64,000 nt of DNA from Isoetes taiwanensis (Eukaryota; Streptophyta; Lycopodiopsida; Isoetales; Isoetaceae): positions 186,001 to 250,000 of the forward strand of contig JAJEKV010000248.1 in NCBI GenBank assembly GCA_021234155.1. The letters run 5' to 3'. A model generated the notes under the pieces. That model was given only the letters and a program-made list of their open reading frames with translations, was not told the DNA's origin and did not search any database. Each line of letters begins with the position of its first letter. Positions within the stretch are counted from its first letter, which is position 1. Made by a program: the position numbers and the translations under genes. This document shows, piece by piece, positions 25,501 to 36,797 of this stretch.

Positions 25501-28019
25501 TGGCCTATGGGACCCAAACAAAAAAAGAGAGCAGCAAACATACGGCGACAGGATTAAAAACCCTCGCCCGAGAAGGGTTTTCGAGGAAAAACCTTAGCGG
25601 TAATAAGCCTGGCGGCACATTGTACAATTGCATAGGACGGTTCAATACCGTCCCTTGAGGACACAAACGAGTCCGGGTGCATCCATAACCTCACGGAGGT
25701 ACGACGACCCCAACAAACCCATCGCGCGCCGTAGTCAATAGCGGTCGATGCAAGCGGTGGCCGGGGCACTAGTAATCGAACATATCGCTCTCGGATATGG
25801 GCAAATCTTTGAAGGCGGTCCGGAGGGCATGACATTCATCCTCAATCGCAATTGGTGGCAACACTGGCAAAGCCTTTGCTCTCATGCTTCCCGAGCCCAA
25901 CGCCCTGTTTCAATGCGGAGGCGATGTGCCCCGATCGCGAATGGAAGCTATAAGCCTCGCTTCTTCATGGGTAGCCGGGTGTACAAAATGCTTGGTGTGG
26001 GCCTCTTGTGAGCCTAGGATTGACTTCAGCTGGCGATGGTGTGCCCGGCTTAACATCGTCGAGCCTCGCATCCCACAACTTTGCGGAAGGAAAGTAGCAT
26101 CAAGGTATAGTTTAAGTGCCTCGTGATCTTTCTTTGTCGACACGGGCGCTGTCTGTTTTGCACACACCCGGCGTGAGAACCAGAGCACGCTTGTCTTTCA
26201 GGGATTTCGGCGTTGGGGACCCATTGCCGTGGCCAAAGCAGATATGGCTTTTGGATGGGGGTCACCCATTACCAATAGCTTGACCACTAAACATTCTGCG
26301 ATGGATGTTCTTTTCATTTATTTTTGCATCTAATGGCCGGTCGATTGGGTTTTGGGCTTTGGATAGGGGTCACCTATTACCAATAGCTTGACCACTAGGC
26401 GGCATCCGCGATGGCTATTTATTCTATTCCTTTGTTGCCTTTCTTTTCAATTCCTCAAAGCAAAAAAAAAAAATGAATGAGAGGGAATCCCATGGTAATC
26501 GGAGCACGTCATCTATCGTTATGGGGTGGAAGGGATTTTTTTTTTTTTTTTCTTTTGGCATACCTTATCGAATAACTTTTCGAATAGCGTCATCTATAGA
26601 AGAGGACTGAAGAAGTCGTCTATACCTATCTAAGTAGTCGTCAGAGAAAACACACGTTAGCACAATTTGTTCCAGACAATTTGTCTGGAGATAAGAGGAT
26701 CATCACATCACATGGTTTTGTGAAAGGCAAAGGACATACCTTACTTAAAGTTCAACTTCTTTCCGGCGATACATCGCTACATCATCTTTTGTAAACTCAT
26801 ACAATACCATACATATGAAAGGCGGGGACATACCTTACTTGAAGTTTAACTCCTTGCGACGACGATAATCGCTACATCATCCTTTGTGAACACTACAAAG
26901 AAGAGCTAAAAAGTACCTTATCAATAGAGGAGCTCCTTATAGGCGATATTTTTTGGCTTACCGATGTGTTCTCTGGTGAGAGGAGGATGAGTGCGTCTTC
27001 TCTCTTCCGCATGCGAGTAAGAGCCGTGTATAACTGGCCATGTGCAAATACATCGGTACGTAGGTCAATGACAACGCGATCCAATGTCAGCCCCTGGCAG
27101 CTATTGAAGGTGGTCGAATAAGATAAAAGGAGTGGCAATTGTCGTCTGTGAATGGTCCATGGTCGGTTCTCTGGTTGATAGAAAAAGTCAGTTCTAGAAA
27201 TCGGGTATGTACATGCATCGTCCTCGGATGCCTCGTCTAGTACCTTCACCATGACAAATTTTGCGTGCATTGACACGACCATAACTCTCGCATTTTTTAC
27301 CAAACCCTTTTCCATATCCAACCGTTTCATAATGCGGCATATGGCCCCTACTTTAAGCTTCAGCTCATGGTTGGGTATTCCGGAATGTGTGAAGTTATTA
27401 AGGAAATCAGAGGTTGCATAAGGGTGGGTGCATTATGATTTCATCTTGCTCGGTGATGTGGTCATGACTATAATACGATTTGTCAGGACTAGGAACTCTA
27501 CCAAGAATGCGATCATTGAAGCTATCAACACTCTTGTTAATTGTCGACAACGTATTCGCATGGATATAAAAATTCAATGCTATCTTCTATGCTAGTAGTT
27601 ATATTAAATATATCTAGTGAGACTGTCGGGTCCTCCCAATTTTCTCCTATGTGATCGACGAAACGTATTAGTTCAGGGTCAGCTGCGTTATCGGCTCTTC
27701 CAATCTCATTACACGAAAAGTTTGCCACAATGATGAGGATTTTATGGATGCATTATATGCTACATTTCTACCCCCTCCCTTTACAACAGGCGCGACTTGT
27801 CTAAAATCTCCAGAAGCAATGAAATGCTTGCCTCCAAAGGGAAGATTGTTCCTGCATAGTCGTTGTAATAGATGATGGGTACTTTCTATGACAGCTTTAT
27901 TGGCCATTGGAAATTCATCCCAGATGATGACCTTAGCTGCAATGAGTAGATCCGCTGCTCCAGAATCATGTTCTATCATTGAATGAAGCCCTGCGTTCTT
28001 CTGCGGGGATTTGGAACAA
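22497..28019. repeat. Array unit 4 (truncated)
   Basis: It matches units 1-3 from the ATTCACTC landmark to the middle of the helicase N-terminal half, then breaks at GGAACAACGAGTG (about 28023) and continues into rearranged sequence. Several CAG-containing words here look like the original version of words altered in units 1-3. Confidence 0.85.
26921..28019 (-). pseudogene. Helitron Pif1-like helicase remnant, unit 4, N-terminally truncated
   Basis: The C-terminal half is well preserved: about 145 codons are open from MKRLDMEKGLVKNARVMVVS near 27330. They include ISRTDFFYQPENRPWTIHRR, NSCQGLTLDRVVIDLRTD (motif V) and GQLYTALTRMRKRED (motif VI). Upstream, KVIIWDEFPMANK and the DFRQVAPVVKGG block remain, but Walker A is lost at the break near 28020. 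Confidence 0.86.
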
Positions 28020-28970
28020 CGAGTGCGGCATATGGCCCCTACTTTAAGCTTCAGCTCATGGTTGGGTATTCCGGAATGTGTGAAGTCAGAGGTTGCATAA
28101 GGGTGGTCGCGTATGATTTCATCTTGCTCGGTGATGTGGTCATGACTATAATACGATTTGTCAGGACTAGGAACTCTACCAAGAATGCGATCATTGAAGC
28201 TATCAACACTCTTGTTAATTGTCGACAACGTATTTCGTGTCTTACATGAAATTGGGACCCAAACAAAAAAAGAGAGCAGCAAGCATATTACTGACAGGAT
28301 TAAAAAACCCTCGCCCCGAAGGGTTTTCGAGGGAAAAACCTTAGCGGTAATAAGCCTGGCGGCACATTGTACAATTGCATAGGGACGGTTCAATACCGTC
28401 CGCGCATGACACAAGCGAGTCCGGGTGCATCCATAACCTCACGGAGGTGCGACCCCAACAAACCCACCGGCAGTAGTCAATAAGCGATGCAGCGGTGGCG
28501 GGGCACTAATGTCGAACATATCGCCGGATTTGGGCAAATCTTGGGCAGATGCGGAGGGCATGACATTCATCCTCAATCGGCGCCGGTGGCAACAGCGGCA
28601 AAGCCTTTGCTCTCGTGCTTCCCCGAGCCCAGCGCCTGTTTCAATCGCGGGCGATGTGCCCCGTCTTGAATGGAAGCTATAAGCTGCGCTTCTTCATGGG
28701 TAGTTGGGTGTACAAATGCTGGTGTGGACCTCTTGTGAGCCTAGGATTGACTTCAGCTGGCGATGGTGTGCCCCCTTTAACATCGCGTCGAGCCTCGCAT
28801 CCCATAGCTTGCGAAGGAAAGTAGCATCAAGGTATAGTTTAAGTGCCTCGCGATCTTTCTTTGTCGACTTTGGGCGCATCATTTTGCACGCACACCTGGC
28901 GTGAGAACCAGCGAGCTGCTTGTCTTTCAGCAGGATTTCGGCGTTGAGGACCCATTGCCGTGGCCAAAGC
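28020..28970. repeat. Rearranged edge of the array (two unit pieces fused)
   Basis: 28025-28255 repeats the helicase segment found at 27335-27560, in the same orientation. It carries the extra bases seen only in unit 1 but not the MITE. At a short shared TTGGGA-like junction it jumps to the segment equivalent to 6208-6945 of unit 1 (GACCCAAACAAAAAAAGAG onward) and stops at about 28970. This is what a large deletion between neighbouring units would leave. A 248-codon open frame here is a by-product of the fusion. Confidence 0.75.
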
Positions 28971-29818
28971 AAAGGCGAGGCAAGCATGTATCGACCATAG
29001 CGACCACCTTTTGGAAGTAAGCGATATGGCGTTCCAATGCAGCCCATTGGAGGGGTAAAAGCATGTCTCACGGGTAGGATGCAGTGCGGAGGCGTGGACT
29101 TCACCCGAGGGGCCCGTGCCAGAAGGCCTTACGCACCTGCCGAGGTCATTCCGGTGTTGAGGGATATCACCCGGACCCCCACACTTCTGCCCCATACAAA
29201 GGACCGGCTCAACCAAGGCGAAACAAATGTTTGGTGACCCGGGCATACAACTACTGCCTTGTGGGCTGTTGTTACGCATGGCATATAGTGCTTTCCAACC
29301 AGCAGGTGACCATGGCGATAGCCGCATCCCAATGGGTGGTAGTTGAGAACTCAATCCCCAAGTACTTGTAGGTCGGAGCCACCTCTACCTCTTGCCCCTG
29401 GTAAGTGAATGTGGGAAGCCTTGGCCGACGGGATGATGCAACTAGCGGCACCCTAGTTTTGGCCAAGTTAACTTCGCATGCCGATTGAATTGGCAAAAGT
29501 GTCAAGAGCATCCGGTGGCGTTGCATGTCCTCACGGGTATAGGCCATGAGGTTGACATCGTTAGCATATATGAGTTGCCGGATTGTGTGATGCATGAGAT
29601 GTGCGCCCGCACCTCCATGCTTAGAGAGCCAATCTTCCAACTGATCAATGTGCAGGCCAAAGAGTGTGGGGGAGAGGGGGCAACCCTGACGCACTCCAAT
29701 GCTACTGGTCACCGGCTGTGCTGCTGATGTGATACGGCCTGAGCATACCTCGTAAACCGTGCATCGCATTGCGCAAGTCCGGGGTTCCGGCCGCAATCGT
29801 CCCATAGCCGTGCGCGGA
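28971..29818 (-). pseudogene. LINE reverse transcriptase fragment (minus strand)
   Basis: The minus-strand reading gives GVRQGCPLSPTLFGLHID, YANDV, YQGQEVEVAPTYKYLGIEF and GWKALYAM, in the order of LINE RT motifs B, C, D and the thumb region. It is clearly related to the LINE at 50-55 kb. The catalytic YADD box reads YAND, so the first metal-binding aspartate is lost. Both ends are cut: the left at the array junction and the right at the Helitron fragment. It is a dead fragment of about 850 bp. Confidence 0.85.
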
Positions 29819-30205
29819 GGGCTCGTAAAAAACACACGTGTCATAATATGCTCAATGCATGCCAGGTTCGTAACTGTCAAGGTTCTAACAGGCCAACCAC
29901 AGCACGTCGGAAACGTACATCCCATATCCCGAATTGACTTCTTCTACCAACCGGACAATTGGCCGTGGACAATCCATAGACGACAGCTCCCATTACGACC
30001 CGCGTATTCAACAACATTCCACAGCTGCTTAGGACTCAATCTAGACAAGATAGTCCTCGACCTACGGACTGAGGTCTTCACACATGGACAATTGTACACA
30101 GCGCTAACACGCGTGCGAAAAAAAGAAGATGTTTTGATCCTTCTTAACGAGTCAAATACAAACAAAACTACAACAAACGTCATCTACAAGGAACTGCTTC
30201 CATAA
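29819..30205 (+). pseudogene. Second Helitron helicase C-terminus (plus strand)
   Basis: About 128 open codons read GLVKNTRVIICSMHARFV, ISRIDFFYQPDNWPWTIHRR, LGLNLDKIVLDLRTEVF and GQLYTALTRVRKKEDVLILL, ending YKELLP and a stop at 30205. This is the same protein region as the array helicases, but it is diverged throughout and lies on the opposite strand. It therefore comes from a different Helitron copy. Motifs V and VI are intact. The N-terminal half is missing, cut off by the LINE fragment. Confidence 0.86.
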
Positions 30206-30309
30206 ACAAGGTACGCATCTCCCAAAAAAAAACAAAAACCACTCCATCTCATGCCCAGGATGTAGATGGAACACCGTTCCCCTCGGAGAGCGATGCTCCC
30301 TCCACACCA

Positions 30310-30560
30310 TGGGCGACGCACCGAAGGTTGCACCTGGGTTCGACTCCCAGGGGTGCATTAAAACTCAGCTGCAAGTACGAAGGGGAAGCACGAAAAAACA
30401 CAAATTGTCCCTATCTAGAATCTTCTAATGCACTGTGCACACTGCATACACCACAAAACACAATACGCCATTGCACTAGATACCCAACTATTTATTGTAT
30501 TGCTGGATGCACAACGCGCCGGCTCCGACGGTTATATCTGGGTTCAACTCCCAGAGCTGC
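30310..30560 (+). repeat. Two tRNA-like T-arm hairpins (possible SINE remnants)
   Basis: CCTGGGTTCGACTCCCAGG at about 30337-30355 and CTGGGTTCAACTCCCAG at about 30538-30554 are perfect T-arm hairpins with the RNA polymerase III B-box core GGTTCRANTCC. I could not fold a complete tRNA with anticodon and acceptor stems at either site, so tRNA-derived SINE pieces are more likely than tRNA genes. Confidence 0.45.
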
Positions 30561-31683
30561 AATAACCACTTCAAATCCCTCCCCACCCCCATAAAAAAAA
30601 AAAAACCCTCTAGCCCAATGGTTTGGCTTCACCTGTGGCGCTAAGTCTTGTATACTTGTAAAATTACTTTGATGAGTCAAATAATCTATATAATGAAATC
30701 AATCTGGATCGTTTATTTTAGGATGGATGAGGTGGCATAATTGTGGCCTTCGGATCTCCATGGGGCATGCATGGACATGCATGGGGCATGCCTCACATCT
30801 CCATTACCGTTGGATCAAAAGAGGAGGGAAAATCCTATGCGTCAAATCTTTTTTTTTTTTGTGAAAATAGAAAGGTGCAATTCTAAAGCATTTGATCTAT
30901 CCCTTCAAATTGGAGATCTAAACTAAACCATTAATTAAAAAGACCAGAGCAGCATTGGACATTTATTTGCCTCAGGTATTTTGATGACGTGGCCTGGGTT
31001 CACATGATTTGTAAGTTTCCACAAAGCTCGAATTCGCTCGAATCATCTCCAACACAGGTATGTTGCTTGCTTAGACATTACATTTCTGCATTTTTCCTGA
31101 GAATCTAGACCTCCCCATTGAATAACTCTTGCTTCAATCTTGCAAATGTAGGTGTTTCATGCTTCAAAACTGTCGGGCAAAGTTCAGGAACAAGATTAAC
31201 GGCCTAAATGGAGCTCTGAGTGGCATTGTGCATAGCATATAATCGGTCCAGAGTGGACGTGTTGGAAACTCTGTTCTTAGAAGCAACGGATCCTGGATGT
31301 ATTTATTAATCTTTCGGAGCAGAATAGGCAGATAGGCAAGTTTAAATCTTAAATGGCATTTCTGGGTTTTGCTCCAGGTTTGGGTGCATGGATTCAGATA
31401 TTGAAGGATACTCAAGAACTGCACATTCAAAATGGAAGGACCTTTCCCTCATTGTTCTTATGTGTGTTTCCTGGGTTTCACTCATTTTTGTGAAATTTGC
31501 CATGGTAAGTAGGTAAGGAAATCAAGAAACCATTGTAGATCTTGGAATTTTCTGCTGTAACAACCAACAATGAGGTACTTCTTTCAGGCTCATGTATGTT
31601 TTTAGTGGCATATAAGTTTCATATTATTTGCTGGGTGTTTGTTTTATGTAGCATCAGAGTATGCCAAGGAATTTGAAGACTGT
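30561..31683. other. Unassigned AT-rich stretch
   Basis: I see no gene. There are short poly(A) and poly(T) runs and a repeated GGGGCATGC/ATGCATGGACATG block at 30760-30790. Possible splice-site-like words (TATGTAG|CATCAGAG near 31651) occur, but no continuous coding signal. Confidence 0.4.
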
Positions 31684-31692
31684 GACTCTTAT

Positions 31693-32122
31693 GGGCGCCC
31701 GTAAATCGAGTCCGGGATGTGGTGTTTCCGGACTTTTTTTGTGGTGTTTCTGGCCACCGTTATCAGCCACTGTGCACTTCACAGTTTTAAGCCCAGAATC
31801 AACTGTTTTAGGTCATTTTTTGCTTGATCCGGCTCTATCTGAGCTCAAATCACTTCCTCTCTTCATCAAACTAGTGTTAAAGAGGAAGACAAAGCGATTG
31901 GAAGGGCTTTTGAAGCATTTCAAGCCGTCCAGGGAGCTGCAAGAAAGATCCGACCAAAGATTTTGGCTCCGCCGCGCAGTTTCGCGCTTGGTTTTTGGCC
32001 AGAAATACCACTTTTTGGCCAGAAACACCACTTCCAGAAGCTTGGGTGTTTCTGGACGTCCAGAAACACCATAGGCAAATTGTCTGGAAACACCACATCC
32101 CGGACTCGATTTACGGGCGCCC
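31693..32122. mobile_element. Mutator-type MITE (430 bp)
   Basis: GACTCTTAT flanks the element on both sides (31684-31692 and 32123-32131), a 9-bp target duplication typical of Mutator-like elements. The ends are long inverted repeats of about 37 bp that start GGGCGCCCGTAAATCGAGTC and continue through GGGATGTGGTGTTTCC. The interior has more nested inverted copies of GGTGTTTCTGG and CCAGAAACACCA, so nearly the whole element can fold back. Open frames inside it are produced by this repeat structure and are not genes. Confidence 0.9.
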
Positions 32123-32969
32123 GACTCTTATACTCCAGTTTTTCCTTATCCAAAGTTTTTGTAATGTTTCTCTGTGGTGCATCCTTTAAAACTTTCCCAA
32201 ATCATGGCACCAAAACGCTCTCCTGGCTGATGCAAACCGGAGGCATACAAAATAAGGTTGTTCATTTTTTTTTGCTCAATACTTGTGCTTTCTAGCTGCG
32301 CCTTTATCTTTAAGAGGTGGAAGCCTTTACCTGTGTCTTTGCAACTGAAGCAACCGAGAAGATTTTTGATACGCTAAAATTAACGTGACCTATCTTGAAA
32401 TTGAATAACATTACGCTAGTTACATTATGCAGGCTTGCAAATATATTTATTCCATTTATTATAACATGTATTTAGGGATTTTGAAGAGTATTTGGCTGGC
32501 ACTTTGCAAAACCGTGTGCTGCTAGTAGGTTGCTTGTACAGAAAGCTTGTATTTTTCCTTTTTGTTTTTGGTGAGTTGCGCATCATTTGCAGGGACATGA
32601 AAGATCCATTGTTGCACGATTTCTGATTAGTCTGTAATGTGCTCACTTGTATCTATAGCTTGCTTGGAATATCTTTATGGGTTCGACACATTCGTATTAT
32701 ATTTTGGATGGAGTGCGTGATATGCATCTTCTGCAACACAGTTTGGATTAGTGTAGGATTTACCCAGAATGAAATTGAAAAGCTTAGATTACAAGTTGGT
32801 AGCTTATATTTCTTGGTGCTTCTCTTAGAACTATGAGCCGAATGCCTATATTTTACATTCAGGCCATTTGAAAATAGTTTTATTTTTCTTATATAAAATT
32901 CTGCAGATATCTTTAGCCACCTTTTAGAAAATTCTATCTCATGCAACATTTTATTTTAGATTTTGATAG

Positions 32970-33161
32970 AGGCATATTACGTGGCACAAAGATGAGTTTC
33001 AAAAAATAGAGGCTGATTTCATTGTTCTGATTTCAAACTTAGAAGGGTTGAAGACGAGAGGTAAAGAAATTGATTTGGATGTTTTGCTTGCTAATTTTGA
33101 CACGTGTTCAAAAGTTGGCTTAAAGACACATGTTCAAGACATTTTTTTGATGGAACAAATC
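32970..33161 (+). other. Possible exon of an unrecognised gene
   Basis: Sixty-four codons stay open after a pyrimidine-rich stretch and a TAG acceptor-like site. They read HKDEFQKIEADFIVLISN then LEGLKTRGKEIDLDVLLANF and end at a TAA at 33162. The composition looks protein-like and amphipathic, and is unlike the AT-rich flanks. No start codon, no clear donor site and no recognised family. It could be a chance opening. Confidence 0.25.
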
Positions 33162-33164
33162 TAA

Positions 33165-34469
33165 AACAGTCCACATGTATTAGATCTAGTAGATATAACA
33201 AAATTTTAGTCATCTAGATTTGCCACAGTTTGCTCTAGCATGTCGTATGACTGGAAACATCCTTTTTTGGTTCTTAGGATTGCTTTAGTTGTCTTTGTTT
33301 CTTCCATTTCTTAAAGGTAGTTTCATAAAAACAGACTAAGATGTGAGCTTCTTTATTTGCACTATTGTCTTGCTTCAGCATGACAAGCTTCAGGTCACAA
33401 ACGTAGCTTTAGCATCTCGAGATATCCTACCCCGCGCTGACTTATTGCGCATGATGTAGTGAGCTTGTTTCATGAATACATGTATATAATATCTATATAG
33501 GAACACTTTGCCTGCAAATAAGCACTTTTCTACTGTACAGAATGAGTATCGTTTCTTGATGTAGGCCTTCAATTAAAAAAAAGAGTATCGTTTCTTGATG
33601 TACATTCTATAGAGGAGGCTACAGATGATGGTAATCATACATTCAGTGGGTGAGCTCACCAGAATAGGCGAGCTGGAACCTTATATTCCCAGCAAACTTT
33701 TAGTTGGTGATTACATTAATTTGCTATTTTTGCTTTATAGTGAAAGCTATTGAATAGACTCACACTGGCTAATGTGTTGAATCCTACATAGTGTGATTTT
33801 AATCACACACACACTTCTAAGTATTGACTAATATCATTTTGGCTATGATGCGATCAGATAAACTTGATGCCTATTGCATTGACGAAATGAAGTCAGGCAA
33901 CTGCTTCCTTCTGCCACAGATCCACTGCAATGATAACTTAAGACTTATTTCTGCACTTCCAACCATGAATGCAACGTCCCGAGCTTGGATCCCTTCATAC
34001 CAGCTCTATCATGCTAAAACATTCTGTTGTACTTTGTGGTGGCTTTCAGAAGTTGTTATTCTTTACCTCTAAATTCTTTGCCATATTTCCTTCTCTATAT
34101 TGATGTATATTTTGCTGGCATGCTTGTTGTTATGACAGATGTGGTTTTTTTAAAGAAACTTAGGAGTTTATGTCGTTGATATTTGTTTGGCGCTGGAAAA
34201 ACATTGAATCCTTCAATGCCAAGAAATGTGGGGTGAATTTACGCGCGATTTTAAGTGGTTATTGGAAGAAGAGGTATTTCTCTCTAATTGGTAAGTATGT
34301 GGACAAACTTGCGACACTTTTGTTGTTGAGGTAAGCTTAGATAATTTATTGATTACTACAAAAAGATATATCCTCTTATTACGAGATCCATGCAACATTT
34401 ATAAGGATATCATTCAAAATTAGCTTTTTATATATGTCTATACTGTGATGCTTCCCACTAAATATATGA
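33165..34469. other. Unassigned AT-rich stretch
   Basis: No gene is seen. A 20-base word (GAGTATCGTTTCTTGATGTA) is duplicated at about 33545 and 33582. Confidence 0.4.
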
Positions 34470-36300
34470 TGCCCAGTCGTACATCTCATGAGAAATCCCC
34501 CATCCAGCCCTTTGGCTGCATAGGCCCTCCATCTATCCCCCACCCAAGATATCCATAGTGCGAGAAGGGGACACGGAGGTGCCTTGACGCCCTTCTCCTA
34601 TGGGCTCCTATAACAGTGGAAGCATAACATAATGTCAGCACTAACACTAAAATAATGCAATAAACTACCTCAAAGGGTAGCACATCCATACTACTAAAGA
34701 TACATAAAAGATATCAACATGTCGTAAAACATATGAGCTCCTATCCAGGCTCAGAATCATAAGGTAAATAGACTGATGGCTGGGCCTCAAGATAGAGCAG
34801 ACCGAGATATGGCAATGGTAGGGCTGACTAGAGATAATGGCTAGCGTTGACTACTCCATCCGCCCCTCTTGTGCGTACTTTGCAGATAGGCTAGATTTGG
34901 CTCTAGCGTGACTATAACTATCGGAGACGTAGTCTCATGGTATCACCCACTACTCCAGGTTGCATCTCCTCAGTCTGATGAGGTAGGAAGTGCTGCGTCT
35001 CCCCTTCCCGAGGACTAGTGGCTCCATGGGCAGCTAGAGAATCGTGGCGACACACGATTCGTACCTGACTGAACCATGGAATAATTTAAGGGCTAAACTT
35101 AGCTATTTGGCGATTTTTTAGCACATTTAAAAAAAAAATTGGCTAAACTAAATGGAAAAAATTGGGAAAAAAACAATAATTTTAGCTTAACTTTTTTTGG
35201 GACTGCACCAACCCTGGAGCTTTAGCCAAACACTAAAAAGGAAGAGAGTGAAATTTTGTATTGTTTAGCTAAACCATAGAAACTTTTAGAATGAATTTCG
35301 GGCTAGTTTAGCTAACATGATTCTAGTTTATATGAAATATATGATTAGTAGTTTAGTTTCTAGCATTGTGAATTAATTTGAGTCCGAGACTTTCCTAGTT
35401 AGCATTATTTTAGAATGCTTTCACAAAGAAAATGACTAAAATAAATGGAATATATTGAAAAAAATTATAGTAAATTGGTTTAATATTTTCTGTTGACCAT
35501 ACCATAGAAATTTTTGGGATGATGTTCGGGTTAGTTTAGCTAAACGCTAGAAAGTATGAGAGGAAAAATGTGTAGATTTTAGCTAACCACAGAGAGTTTG
35601 GGATTAATATCGAGCAAGTTTAGTTAAAGTCATTCTGGCTAATAAGAAATATGCGATTAGTAATTTATTCCCTGAATTGAACTTCCCATAACAAGAGCCA
35701 AGCCAACACCTGCAACTCCTGAGGGTCAATGCGATACCTTTGACCCAGGAAGTGTCGGACCTATACCCGGGCCACATGAAGTGACCGGCTATAGGCCTAG
35801 CTCACTATAGGTCCCTTGTAGCCGTGCTCAGCAGGGACCTCCCTCCGCTTTGCCACTAACCCCGTTGTTTGGTGCTAAGTCGTTCCATAGCCCCCGTAGT
35901 CGGGTGAGCACATGCCGCATAATAATAGGAACTAAGGGGTCTCAACTATAAGCATCATCTAGATAATAGCCACTAGGTCTCTAACCCCCTTCCCAATAGA
36001 CAAGAGGTGCAACATAAGATCAACCAACATCATACATCAACATAATATAATAAATAATGAAGATACATCTAAGCCTAATCACATGCATCTCACTTACAGT
36101 TAAGGTTCATTGATTAGGGTTTCAAACCTAGACTAGGGGTTCTAGGAAGGCTCTACTAGCAAGAGAAGATACTAGGTCATCTGGAATCCTAGGTTCCAGA
36201 TGATCTACCTATGAAGCTACTACGAATACCTGCTCCGGACGAACTTCCTCCAACTCCTGGGGTCTCCATGACTTGATGATGAGTCGAGTGGTTCCTCCTC
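34470..36300 (-). mobile_element. Diverged reverse-orientation LTR of the first retrotransposon's family
   Basis: Read in reverse, blocks match the LTR at 1606-3194 in the same order. ACTCCATCCGCCCCTC and TTGCATCTCCTCAGTCTGAT (34850-34990) match LTR 2690-2790; GGAACTAAGG and TAGGTCTCTAACCCCCTTCC (35925-35995) match 2295-2375; GGTTCATTGATTAGGG (about 36105) matches about 2205. It is strongly diverged and shows no intact ends, polypurine tract or pol, so it looks like an old solo or truncated LTR. The hAT MITE at 35075 inserted into it. Its right part forms the 5' flank of the unknown gene that follows. Confidence 0.7.
35075..35674 (-). mobile_element. hAT-type MITE, copy 2 (600 bp, inverted relative to copy 1)
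   Basis: It starts CATGGAATAATTTA and ends TAATTTATTCCCTG, the inverted counterpart of the element at 8101-8703, and it matches that copy along its full length. Flanks GACTGAAC and AATTGAAC agree at 6 of 8 positions, a decayed 8-bp target duplication. It has no coding capacity. Confidence 0.85.
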
Positions 36301-36797
36301 CTTCTGATGAACGTAGCATTAGAGGCAAAATGAAATTTAAATTCGTCCTCATAAGAAAACTCCACGTCATTTCATAGAAAATTTTAAATAATATCTTAAA
36401 AATACCCAAACAAATCCCATGCCTTGTCTTATTATACTAAGGGAGATATCGGGTAGATTGCCCTCCATCCCAACGGCCTTGCAACCAAATTTTTGTTCCC
36501 CCCCATCATCGATCCCGAACCCGTTCCCCACATCATCGATCTCAACCCAGGATGCACCCCGTCGGTAATCCAAGTAGACCGGGACTGAAGCACGGAGCTG
36601 GTCGGAAGTTACGTTTCGGCTACTCATGATGGCAATTTCGGAAGCAATCATAGCTATTTCGAATTTGAATTCCTGGTATCCTTCTCCCCCATTTTGTAGC
36701 TCTGAGTGCTTTATGCAGACTATGGCAGAAATCAGAATTTACCTATGCAGGAAAGAGAATCAGAAGAGGAAATGGATTCACAATTGATAAGCAGAAG

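Larger units (their letters stand above)
3195..28019. repeat. Head-to-tail array of four 6.2-kb units with Helitron helicase remnants
   Basis: The landmark ATTCACTCAACATGAAAGCC recurs at 3195, 10062, 16302 and 22497, giving spacings of 6867, 6240 and 6195 bases. The first spacing is longer because it contains a 603-bp MITE plus its 8-bp target copy. Every unit has the same order: a 43-bp tandem pair, the AT-rich non-coding part, an (AGAAT)n run, a paired 35-bp motif, and then a minus-strand Pif1-like helicase pseudogene about 1.4-2 kb long. The copies are highly similar. The last unit is truncated inside the helicase at about 28019 and joined to rearranged sequence. The strand of the helicase suggests that the whole unit is a Helitron-derived piece read right to left. 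Confidence 0.9.

Noticed and set aside
27668-28414. 248-codon open frame on the minus strand
   Set aside because: It crosses the fusion of two array pieces and combines helicase fragments with unrelated sequence; it is a product of rearrangement, not a gene.
30310-30560. Functional tRNA genes
   Set aside because: Only T-arm and B-box are present; no matching acceptor stem, D arm or anticodon arm could be found.
31661-32074. 137-codon frame and overlapping frames on both strands
   Set aside because: They lie within the fold-back Mutator-type MITE; the inverted repeats create mirrored openings on both strands.
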